Shown in pieces: positions 1 to 5,251 of a DNA stretch of 5,349 bases. This stretch comes from Candidatus Acetothermia bacterium JdFR-50 (GTDB taxonomy: Bacteria; Bipolaricaulota; Bipolaricaulia; Bipolaricaulales; Bipolaricaulaceae): assembly GCA_002010365.1 (NCBI GenBank), contig MTNL01000184.1:1-5349 (forward strand), in the 5' to 3' direction. Under the pieces are notes generated by a model. The model ran no database searches, was not told where the DNA came from, and saw only the letters and a list, made by a program, of their open reading frames with translations. Made by a program: the position numbers and the translations under genes. The first letter of the stretch is position 1. Each line of letters opens with the position of its first letter.

Positions 1-56
1 GAGGAGGTGGCGCCCGCCACGAACGCCGCGAGCTCGCGGGTGAATCCCCCGCTCAT
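1..56 (-). CDS. N-terminus of a probable MmgE/PrpD-family protein (runs off left edge)
   Basis: Only 18 complete codons are visible, reading MSGGFTRELAAFVAGATS. The pattern 'T-R-E-L-A-A-F-V-A-G' resembles the usual start of MmgE/PrpD proteins, a family that includes 2-methylcitrate dehydratase, cis-aconitate decarboxylase and iminodisuccinate epimerase. The assignment rests on this short stretch alone and is tentative. The ATG lies 5 nt after the TGA of the dipeptidase gene, with only a weak GAGG 3 nt upstream, so translation is probably coupled to that gene. An in-frame TTG at 65-63 that overlaps the dipeptidase stop codon is an alternative start. If the family call is right, the operon continues into a carboxylate dehydratase or isomerase-like enzyme that could process a product of the imported compound. 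That pathway role is inference. Confidence 0.5.
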   Translation of the reverse strand, partial: MSGGFTRELAAFVAGATS

Positions 57-61
57 CGTCC

Positions 62-1123
62 TCAACCCACCACTTCCTCGATGATCCGGAGGGCGTTTCC
101 GCCCACGATCTTGGCGATCTCCTCGTCGGAATACCCCCGGGCCACCAGGCCCCGGATGATGTTCTTCCACTCGAGGGGCGATTCGATCCCGTACATGTAG
201 TCGGCCGCCAAGGTGATCCCCAGCCGCTCGAGGTTGAAGGGCTTGGACTTCGCCATCCCCCGGTGGGCCGCCACCTGATCGTGGAAGACGATGTCGGTGC
301 CGATGGCGACGTGGTCCACCCCGATGAGCTTGACGATGTAGTCGATGTGGTTGAGGACATCCTCGATCCCCTGTTCGGGCCTGTCGCTCAGCTGGTTGGG
401 GATCGCCGACACCCCCACCACGCCGCCCTTCTCGGCCAAGGCTTTGAGTTCCTCGTCGGTCTTGAGGCGCTTGCAGCGGGGATACAGGGCCCGGGCACCG
501 GTGTGATTGCATAACACCGGATCCTTGGAGTGCCTTATGGCGTCGAGGGTCGTCTGGACCCCGCAGTGGGAAAGATCGATGAGGATCCCGAGTTCGTTCA
601 GCTTCTCCACCAGTTCCAAGCCGAAGTAGCTGAGGCCGCTGTCGGTCCGCTCCGCACATCCGTCGCCCACGTAGTTCCGGGAGTTGAAGGTGAGGAGCAT
701 CATGCGGACGCCCATTCCATAGGCGACGTCGACGAGCTCCAGCCGCTCTCCCACGGTTTGGGGCTCCAGCTGAAACATGAAGGCCTGCTTGCCTTCCCTC
801 TTGGCCCGGCGGATATCCTCGGCGGAGGTGGCGAACACCAGGTTCGGCTCCTTGGCCACGTGGTAGAGGTACCTCCCCAAAAGCTCCATGGAGGCCTCGA
901 AGTCCTCCGGGATCCCGGGGACCGCTTCGAAGCAGCACGTTATCCCGGTTTGGCGCACCAACTCATACTCGAAGTGGAAATCGAGGGAGCCGAACATGTG
1001 GGTATGTAAGTCCACCGTGATCAGCTCCGAAAAGAGGCGTTCGGCTCGTTCGGCCTGCTCGGGGTCGAGCTTGATCAGCCGCTCCTCCAAAGGCAACTTC
1101 AGGTACTCATCGCGTGAAAGCAT
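62..1123 (-). CDS. Peptidase family M19 (membrane dipeptidase-like) metallohydrolase, variant active site
   Basis: The product is 353 aa and belongs to the M19/renal dipeptidase family, zinc enzymes of the amidohydrolase fold that cleave dipeptides. Visible family landmarks are D38-L-H-T-H42, E120 (in FQLEP), the block YGMGVR-MMLLTFNSRN (135-150), SGLSYFG (162-168), DLSH with H186, NHTGARAL with H207, R219, GTD with D277, and the C-terminal pattern EEIAKIVGGNALRI (335-348). Relative to the mammalian enzyme, the second metal motif residue (Asp of HxD) is His42, and the substrate-site His of LTHN is Phe146. No signal peptide is present, so the enzyme should be cytoplasmic, acting after import. 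The start chosen is the ATG at 1123, preceded by AAAGGAGGT; an in-frame ATG at 1324 lies deep inside the permease gene and is rejected. The gene follows dppC by 38 nt and precedes the next gene by 5 nt. The substrate is unknown; family membership is secure, dipeptidase activity less so. Confidence 0.88.
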   Translation of the reverse strand: MLSRDEYLKLPLEERLIKLDPEQAERAERLFSELITVDLHTHMFGSLDFHFEYELVRQTGITCCFEAVPGIPEDFEASMELLGRYLYHVAKEPNLVFATSAEDIRRAKREGKQAFMFQLEPQTVGERLELVDVAYGMGVRMMLLTFNSRNYVGDGCAERTDSGLSYFGLELVEKLNELGILIDLSHCGVQTTLDAIRHSKDPVLCNHTGARALYPRCKRLKTDEELKALAEKGGVVGVSAIPNQLSDRPEQGIEDVLNHIDYIVKLIGVDHVAIGTDIVFHDQVAAHRGMAKSKPFNLERLGITLAADYMYGIESPLEWKNIIRGLVARGYSDEEIAKIVGGNALRIIEEVVG

Positions 1124-1125
1124 GG

Positions 1126-1135
1126 AACCTCCTTT
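1126..1135 (-). promoter_or_regulatory. Strong Shine-Dalgarno site of the M19 gene (decides its start)
   Basis: The minus strand reads AAAGGAGGTT, with GGAGG ending 4 nt before the ATG at 1123-1121. It matches the 16S rRNA anti-SD closely and fixes the start at residue M68 of the longest open frame. Confidence 0.85.
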
Positions 1136-1142
1136 CTCGTTG

Positions 1143-1157
1143 TGCCTCGGAGAGGCA
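1143..1157 (-). other. Small intercistronic hairpin between dppC and the M19 gene
   Basis: The minus strand reads TGCCTC-TCC-GAGGCA, a perfect 6-bp stem with a 3-nt loop lying entirely in the 38-nt gap. No T-run follows, so it is not an intrinsic terminator. It sits between an SD-like AAGGAGGTGA that ends at the dppC stop codon (1171-1162) and the true SD of the M19 gene. A role in mRNA stability or translation spacing is possible but unproven. Confidence 0.5.
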
Positions 1158-1161
1158 GTTC

Positions 1162-2022
1162 TCACCTCCTTGTCCGCACCATCCGGGGGTCCAGGGCGTC
1201 CCTGAGCCCGTCCCCCAGGAGGTTGAACCCCAGCACCGTGAGGAGGATGGCCAGCCCGGGAAAGGTGGTGACGTGGGGCGCCACACGCAGGTAGACCCTG
1301 CCCTTGCTGAGCATGGTCCCCCACTCGGGGGTGGGGGGTTGGGCCCCGAGCCCCAGGAACCCCAGGGCGGCGGCGGAGAGGATGGCGGAGGCGATGTTGA
1401 GGGTGGCCTGGACGATGATCGGGGCCATGGCGTTGGGGACGATGTGGCGGAAAAGGATCCAGGAATCGCCGGCCCCCAGGGCCCGGGCCGCCTCGACGAA
1501 GTCCTTCTCCTTGATCGAGAGGACGACGCTCCGAATCAGCCGGGCATAAATGGGAAGCTGGGCAACGCCCACGGCGATCATGGCGTTGTAGAGCCCCGGC
1601 CCCAGGATGCTCACCACCACGATGGCCAAAAGTATCGCGGGGAACGCGAGGAGGATATCGATGAAACGCATGATTATGAGGTCCGCCGCTCCCCCGTAAT
1701 AGGCGCCGACGGCCCCCAAGGGCAGCCCGCCCATCAGGCCAATACCCACGGATACCACGCCCAACGTCAGGGAAATGCGGCTCCCATAGATGATCCGGCT
1801 CAGGATATCCCTTCCTAGCTCGTCGGTGCCCAAGGGATGACGCAGGGACGGGGGCTGCAACATCTCCCGCAGGTTGGCCTTCAGGGGATCGTAGGGGGCG
1901 ATGAGGGGGGCGAAGGAGGCGGTGAATATCGCCAAAAGGACGATGGCCATGCCCGCTTTAGCAGACCGGTTTCTGAAAAGGGTCCGAAGTGCCCGGCTTT
2001 CCCAAAGCCCCGGTTTATGCAT
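1162..2022 (-). CDS. dppC: Opp/Dpp-type ABC importer permease, DppC/OppC subfamily
   Basis: This 286-aa inner-membrane permease is the DppC/OppC partner of the heterodimeric channel. A short cytoplasmic N-terminus (1-23) leads to a first membrane helix (about 24-43) ending in APYDP, followed by an external segment with the family signature LGTDELGRDILSRIIYGSRISL (64-85). Further hydrophobic helices lie at about 86-109, 118-141, 144-160, 200-225 and 252-270. The EAA loop that docks to the ATPase is EAARALGAG...FRHIVPN (177-197). GFLGLGAQPPTPEWG (221-235) is also typical of OppC proteins. The start ATG overlaps the dppB stop by 8 nt and has no clear SD of its own, so translation probably depends on ribosomes finishing dppB. 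The true peptide or non-peptide substrate cannot be read from this protein. Confidence 0.93.
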   Translation of the reverse strand: MHKPGLWESRALRTLFRNRSAKAGMAIVLLAIFTASFAPLIAPYDPLKANLREMLQPPSLRHPLGTDELGRDILSRIIYGSRISLTLGVVSVGIGLMGGLPLGAVGAYYGGAADLIIMRFIDILLAFPAILLAIVVVSILGPGLYNAMIAVGVAQLPIYARLIRSVVLSIKEKDFVEAARALGAGDSWILFRHIVPNAMAPIIVQATLNIASAILSAAALGFLGLGAQPPTPEWGTMLSKGRVYLRVAPHVTTFPGLAILLTVLGFNLLGDGLRDALDPRMVRTRR

Positions 2023-2935
2023 AGCGGATCCGCGGATCGATGAAGCCGTAGAGGAGATCCACCCCCAGGTTCACCAGGGAGAAAGCCGCCGCGAACACCA
2101 ACACCGCTCCCTGGATCACGGGGTAGTCCCGGGTGAAGATGGAATCCACCATGAGCCTCCCCATCCCCGGCCAGCTGAACACCGTCTCCACAAGCACCGT
2201 CCCTCCCAGGAGGCGGCCGAACTGGAGCCCCACGATGGTCACCACGGGGATCAACGCGTTCCTGAGGGCGTGGAGATAGATGACCGTGATTTCCCGCAGG
2301 CCCTTGGCCCGGGCGGTGGTGATGTAATCCTGCTGCAGCGTCTCCAACATGCTGGATCTCGTCTGCCTCGCGATTATCCCCGCCGCCAAAAGGCCCAGGG
2401 TCAGGCTGGGGAGGATGAGGTGCCGCAGGGTGTCGGCCCCCGTGCAGGGAAGCCAGTTCAGCTTCACCGAAAAAAGGAGGATCAACATGAGGCCCAACCA
2501 GAAGGCGGGGGTGGAGACACCGATGAGGGCGAACACCATGGCCAGGTTGTCGAAGAGGGAATACGGTTTGGTGGCGGAGATTATCCCCGCCAGCCCTCCG
2601 ATGACCACGGCGATCACCATGCCGGCGGCGGCGAGCTTGAGGGTGTTGGGAAAACGCATCCTTATCTCGTAAGCCACGGGCATATTGGATGCGATGGACT
2701 CCCCGAGGTTCCCCTGAAGCAGGTTTTTCATGAAGACGATGTATTGGACCAAAAGGGGCTTATCCAAACCCCAGGTGCGCCGCAGGAACTCTATCTGCTC
2801 CTTGGTGGCCCACTGATCGGCCAGGAGCTCGGCGGGATCGCCGGGGACGAGCCGGATCATGGAGAAGACCAGGACGGTGATGCCGATCAGGACGAACAGG
2901 GTCAGAAACAGGCGGTAGAGAATATAGCGCCCCAT
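2015..2935 (-). CDS. dppB: Opp/Dpp-type ABC importer permease, DppB/OppB subfamily
   Basis: The 306-aa product is the DppB/OppB half of the membrane channel. The N-terminus MGRYILYRLFLTLFVLIGITVLVF is the usual first helix of this subfamily, followed by IRLVPGDPAE (27-36), the substrate-independent hallmark of DppB. The periplasmic region contains QYIVFMKNLLQGNLGES (64-80). Other membrane helices are near 101-121, 129-157, 173-190, 230-250 and 276-298, giving the expected six. The EAA loop is TTARAKGLREITVIYLHALRNALIP (206-230), and the C-terminus ends in YGFIDPRIRYA, also typical. The length is normal. The gene starts 46 nt after the binding-protein stop, immediately beyond a 13-bp GC hairpin, and its translation is probably coupled to dppC. 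No ATPase gene of the transporter is visible in the window. Confidence 0.94.
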   Translation of the reverse strand: MGRYILYRLFLTLFVLIGITVLVFSMIRLVPGDPAELLADQWATKEQIEFLRRTWGLDKPLLVQYIVFMKNLLQGNLGESIASNMPVAYEIRMRFPNTLKLAAAGMVIAVVIGGLAGIISATKPYSLFDNLAMVFALIGVSTPAFWLGLMLILLFSVKLNWLPCTGADTLRHLILPSLTLGLLAAGIIARQTRSSMLETLQQDYITTARAKGLREITVIYLHALRNALIPVVTIVGLQFGRLLGGTVLVETVFSWPGMGRLMVDSIFTRDYPVIQGAVLVFAAAFSLVNLGVDLLYGFIDPRIRYA

Positions 2936-2939
2936 CGGC

Positions 2940-2946
2940 GATCACC
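2940..2946 (-). promoter_or_regulatory. Atypical Shine-Dalgarno site of dppB
   Basis: The minus strand reads GGTGATC followed by GCCG and the ATG of dppB. GGTGATC matches the distal part of the extended SD (AAGGAGGTGATC) rather than the usual GGAGG core, and its alignment distance to the ATG is normal. It begins right after the base of the strong intercistronic hairpin, one base past its stem, so the fold could set how well ribosomes reach it. Confidence 0.45.
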
Positions 2947-2975
2947 GGGGGCGCCCCGGGGTCCGGGGCGCCCCC
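2947..2975 (-). other. Strong GC hairpin between binding-protein gene and dppB
   Basis: The minus strand reads GGGGGCGCCCCGG-ACC-CCGGGGCGCCCCC: a perfect 13-bp stem, every pair G-C, with a 3-nt loop. It lies 6 nt after the binding-protein stop codon and no T-tract follows, so a Rho-independent terminator is unlikely. In many binding-protein-dependent importers, structures at this junction block 3'-exonuclease decay and raise the level of the binding-protein message relative to the permeases. That role here is inference from position. Confidence 0.7.
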
Positions 2976-2981
2976 TCCGCC

Positions 2982-4547
2982 TCACTCTCCCTTCTCGATC
3001 CAGGTATCACGGATGAGGACCTCGTCTATCCGCTCCGTCACCGAAATCACGAAGTCCTTGACCTCACGCCTCTTGGCGTGGATCTGGGGCTCGTAGTAGA
3101 GGGCGATGAAGGGGGCATCCTCCATGATGAGCTCCTGGATCCGCTTCACGATGGCACAGCGCTCCTCCAACGTGGTCGCGGCCCTCTGGGCCTTGATGAG
3201 CTCCTCCACCTCGGGATTGGTGTAGAACATGCAGTTCAGCCCCGGAGACCAGGCCGCCTTGCTGAAGAGCCCGATCCCCAGTTCGGGATCCAAGGTGGGA
3301 AGCCCCCAACCGATGAAGAACATCTGGAGCTTGTTCTCCTCCAGGGGCTTCCTCATCATGGCCCCGTAGGCCGCCCACTCCAGGGCCACCACCTTGACCT
3401 TTATGCCCACCTGCTCGAGGTAGAACTGGACCGCCTCCACCACCTCGGTGTCCATGAGGTACCGACCGGGACCGTAATGCAGCGTGACCTCGAACCCGTT
3501 GGGATAACCCGCTTCCTTGAGGAGCTCCCGGGCCTTGTCGGGGTTGTATTCGTAGTACTTAGCAGGGGTGTAGCATAGGGCCGTGGGGGGCATCGGCGAG
3601 TCCATGGGTCTGGTGAGGCCGAGGAAGATGCTCTCCACGATGGCCTCTTTGTCCACGGCGTAGTTCAGGGCCTGTCGGACCCTGGGGTCCCGGAAGGGCC
3701 CCCATTGGACGTTGAGGCCGATGAACATCCTGCGCTGTTGCGGTGGGGTGAGGACGTCGATGCCCAGTCCCGGGTTGTCCATATAGCGCTTGGCGTCCCG
3801 GGGCGGCACGTGATAGGCCACATGGACCTCGCCGGCTTCCAAGGCCATCAAGCGCGAGGCCACCTCCGGGATCGGCTTCACCACGATGGCGTCGAGATAA
3901 GGCCTTCCGCCCCAGTACTCCTCGTTGGCCTCGAGCCGCACCTCTTGGCCCCGGATGTGGTGTACGAACTTGAACGGGCCCGTGCCCACCGGGGCCTTGT
4001 GGTATTCCTTGTTGCCCAGCTTTCGCACCTGGGCGGGGCTGTTGATACACATGGGGGAATAAGCCAACTGGGCCGGCAGGGCGGCGAAGGGTTCCTTGGT
4101 GATGATCTTGACGGTATAGTCGTCCACCACCTCCACCGCTTCGATCATCCGGAAAGCCCCTCGCGCCAGGGCACCGGTCTCGGGATCCAGCATCCGTTCG
4201 ATGTTGAACTTCACCGCCTCGGCGTTGAAGGGGGTGCCGTCGTGGAATTTGACCCCCTGGCGCAGATGGAAGATCCAGACCCGGGGATCATCGGGGGACT
4301 GCTCCCACGAAGTCGCGAGCACCGGCAGGACCTTGGGTTCTCCCCCCGTGGGGTTTATCCGCGTCAGGCCCTGTGTCACCAGGTGAATGATCCCCAGGTT
4401 GGGGATGCCGTGGCAATACACACAGTCGAAGATGGGGATGTCGGTGCCCAAAGCCACGACGAGGGTTCCCCCGGAACGGGGCTCCGCTCCCAAGGCGGCC
4501 GAAAACAGGGCCAACGTGCCGATAAGCAACCAGAAGACCTTTCGCAT
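2982..4547 (-). CDS. Secreted family-5 (peptide/nickel type) ABC solute-binding protein
   Basis: The 521-aa product captures the substrate outside the inner membrane and delivers it to the DppBC-type channel. Residues 1-20 (MRKVFWLLIGTLALFSAALG) form a Sec signal peptide, probably cut near ALG|AEP. There is no lipobox Cys, so it should be a soluble periplasmic protein. The mature part begins SGGTLVVALGTDIP and contains the SBP_bac_5 signature W91-IFHLRQGVKFHDGTPF (91-107), VGTGPFKF (187-194), DPRVRQALNYAVDKEAIV (287-304) and the C-terminal DAPFIALYYEP (477-487). Length is normal for the family. Two oddities are a CxxCH motif (C42, C45, H46) and the absence, by eye alignment, of the Asp that binds the peptide amino group in DppA (GWGLPTLDP at 413-421). 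The gene starts 33 nt after the regulator with a strong SD. The ligand is unknown; names such as DppA or OppA are not justified. Confidence 0.93.
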   Translation of the reverse strand: MRKVFWLLIGTLALFSAALGAEPRSGGTLVVALGTDIPIFDCVYCHGIPNLGIIHLVTQGLTRINPTGGEPKVLPVLATSWEQSPDDPRVWIFHLRQGVKFHDGTPFNAEAVKFNIERMLDPETGALARGAFRMIEAVEVVDDYTVKIITKEPFAALPAQLAYSPMCINSPAQVRKLGNKEYHKAPVGTGPFKFVHHIRGQEVRLEANEEYWGGRPYLDAIVVKPIPEVASRLMALEAGEVHVAYHVPPRDAKRYMDNPGLGIDVLTPPQQRRMFIGLNVQWGPFRDPRVRQALNYAVDKEAIVESIFLGLTRPMDSPMPPTALCYTPAKYYEYNPDKARELLKEAGYPNGFEVTLHYGPGRYLMDTEVVEAVQFYLEQVGIKVKVVALEWAAYGAMMRKPLEENKLQMFFIGWGLPTLDPELGIGLFSKAAWSPGLNCMFYTNPEVEELIKAQRAATTLEERCAIVKRIQELIMEDAPFIALYYEPQIHAKRREVKDFVISVTERIDEVLIRDTWIEKGE

Positions 4548-4551
4548 TCTA

Positions 4552-4560
4552 CCACCTCCT
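4552..4560 (-). promoter_or_regulatory. Strong Shine-Dalgarno site of the binding-protein gene
   Basis: The minus strand reads AGGAGGTGG, with GGAGG 7 nt before the ATG at 4547. It is among the best ribosome sites in the window, consistent with the high expression expected of a binding protein. The 33-nt gap holds no recognisable promoter or terminator, so the gene is probably cotranscribed with the regulator. Confidence 0.8.
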
Positions 4561-4580
4561 CCCGAATTCTTTCCGTGGGC

Positions 4581-5108
4581 TCACTCCGTCGGACTTCCCA
4601 CCTCCCTTCGCGAAATGGGTTCATCCCCATCGCCACACCCACCGGCCAAAGCCTGGTAGGGAAACAACCACTCGTAGCTCCGCTTGAGAAGCTTTAGCAG
4701 GAGCGAGGTCTCCGCGTTCCTCACCCCGGGTATTTTGGGGAGCTTGTCCTTGAGGAAGAGGAAGAGGTCCTGGGTGGAGGGAAAAACGGTTTCGATGATG
4801 ATATCGTCCACCCCGGTGACGAAGGCCACAACCCGGACGCAAGGCATCGCCGCCAACATGGCCCCCGCTTCGTCCAGGTGCTTGAGATCCACATCCAGGT
4901 GGATGAGGGCCACCGTGTTCATCCCCACCTTCAGGGGATCCACGATGGCGGCGATGCGGATGTAGCCCTCGTTGACCAGGCGATCTATGCGACGGCGGAT
5001 GGTGCCCTCCGAGACCCCCAGTTGGCGGGCGAGCTCCACGTTCGGCAACCTACCGTCCCGCTGCAGAAGCTCCATGATCCGGTGATCGAGCTCATCCAGC
5101 GAATGCAT
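4581..5108 (-). CDS. Lrp/AsnC-family transcriptional regulator
   Basis: From the ATG at 5108 the product is 175 aa. Residues 1-48 form the AsnC-type winged helix-turn-helix: LDELDHRIMELLQRDGRLPNVELARQLGVSEGTIRRRIDRLVNEG. It is followed by the linking strand YIRIAAIVDPLKVG (49-62) and the RAM effector domain (about 63-148), including VAFVTGVDDIIIE (94-106), the usual amino-acid-binding turn. Lrp-family proteins bind DNA as dimers to octamers and respond to amino acids, so a role in controlling this transporter and itself is likely. The C-terminal 27 residues (ALAGGCGDGDEPISRREVGSPTE and flanks) extend beyond the normal fold and appear disordered. An in-frame ATG at 5129 overlaps the predicted -10 box and lacks an SD, whereas 5108 has AGGGGGT 6 nt upstream, hence the start chosen. 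The gene is first in the operon. Confidence 0.93.
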   Translation of the reverse strand: MHSLDELDHRIMELLQRDGRLPNVELARQLGVSEGTIRRRIDRLVNEGYIRIAAIVDPLKVGMNTVALIHLDVDLKHLDEAGAMLAAMPCVRVVAFVTGVDDIIIETVFPSTQDLFLFLKDKLPKIPGVRNAETSLLLKLLKRSYEWLFPYQALAGGCGDGDEPISRREVGSPTE

Positions 5109-5114
5109 CCCTTT

Positions 5115-5121
5115 ACCCCCT
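5115..5121 (-). promoter_or_regulatory. Shine-Dalgarno site of the regulator (decides its start)
   Basis: The minus strand reads AGGGGGT, then AAAGGG, then the ATG at 5108. Together with the promoter placement it favours this ATG over the one 21 nt upstream. The predicted transcription start (A at 5121) is the first base of the site, so the leader would be only about 13 nt. Confidence 0.55.
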
Positions 5122-5127
5122 GAAACC

Positions 5128-5155
5128 ATTATGGCCGTCTTACGAAAAATGTCAA
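5128..5155 (-). promoter_or_regulatory. Sigma-70-like promoter of the regulator/transporter operon
   Basis: On the minus strand, TTGACA (5155-5150, perfect -35) is followed by a 16-bp spacer and CATAAT (5133-5128, five of six -10 positions). A purine lies 7 nt downstream at 5121, a plausible start of transcription. The site sits just upstream of the regulator in an AT-rich break in otherwise GC-rich sequence, and is the only good promoter seen for the whole minus-strand cluster. Confidence 0.72.
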
Positions 5156-5162
5156 GTTTTCG
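5143..5162. promoter_or_regulatory. Inverted repeat overlapping the -35 box (candidate operator)
   Basis: CGAAAA (5143-5148) and TTTTCG (5157-5162) are perfect inverted copies separated by 8 bp, and the spacer contains most of the TTGACA box. A dimeric regulator bound here would block RNA polymerase, which fits autorepression by the Lrp-type protein. The arms are short and AT-rich, so chance is not excluded. Confidence 0.4.
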
Positions 5163-5175
5163 CTATTGGACGCCG

Positions 5176-5189
5176 ATTATCGCGATAAT
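5176..5189. promoter_or_regulatory. Perfect 14-bp palindrome upstream of the promoter (candidate regulator site)
   Basis: ATTATCG-CGATAAT is a perfect palindrome centred about 61 bp upstream of the predicted transcription start and 30 bp from the centre of the inverted repeat over the -35 box. Length and placement suit a dimer of the adjacent Lrp/AsnC regulator. With no loop it would work as a DNA site rather than an RNA hairpin. Which protein binds is inference. Confidence 0.5.
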
Positions 5190-5202
5190 TTTGAAAAAAA
5201 GC

Positions 5203-5216
5203 GACGAAAGACGAAA
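5203..5216. repeat. Short tandem direct repeat (2 x 7 bp)
   Basis: GACGAAA occurs twice in succession on the plus strand, between the weak terminator hairpin and the palindrome. It is too short to interpret; it forms part of the T-rich minus-strand run after the second hairpin. Confidence 0.35.
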
Positions 5217-5238
5217 GAACGGGGCTTGGGGAGCCCCG
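5209..5238 (-). terminator. Weaker second terminator-like hairpin
   Basis: The minus strand reads CGGGGCT-CCCCA-AGCCCCG, a 7-bp stem (5238-5220) with a 5-nt loop. It is followed by an interrupted T-rich run, GTTCTTTCGTC. It could back up the strong terminator just upstream. The imperfect T-tract makes activity uncertain. Confidence 0.35.
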
Positions 5239-5251
5239 GGCCGCGTACATG

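Noticed and set aside
1124..1324. Upstream extension of the M19 gene (67 extra residues from an ATG at 1324)
   Set aside because: It overlaps dppC extensively out of frame, is Gly/Pro/Arg-rich without family similarity, and lacks an SD, while the ATG at 1123 has a near-perfect SD and starts a sensible N-terminus.
2024..2038. Overlapping palindromes GCGGATCCGC and GATCCGCGGATC just upstream of the dppC start
   Set aside because: They encode the conserved DPRIR end of DppB, have no loop to form a good hairpin, and such short GC-rich palindromes are expected by chance.
2947..2975. Rho-independent terminator after the binding-protein gene
   Set aside because: The stem is strong but no T-tract follows on the minus or plus strand, and the permease genes downstream have no promoter of their own that I can see.
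1901..3016. Long plus-strand open frames opposite the permease and binding-protein genes
   Set aside because: They are His/Gly/Pro/Asp-rich antisense shadows produced by GC-biased third positions of the minus-strand genes, with no family features or ribosome sites.
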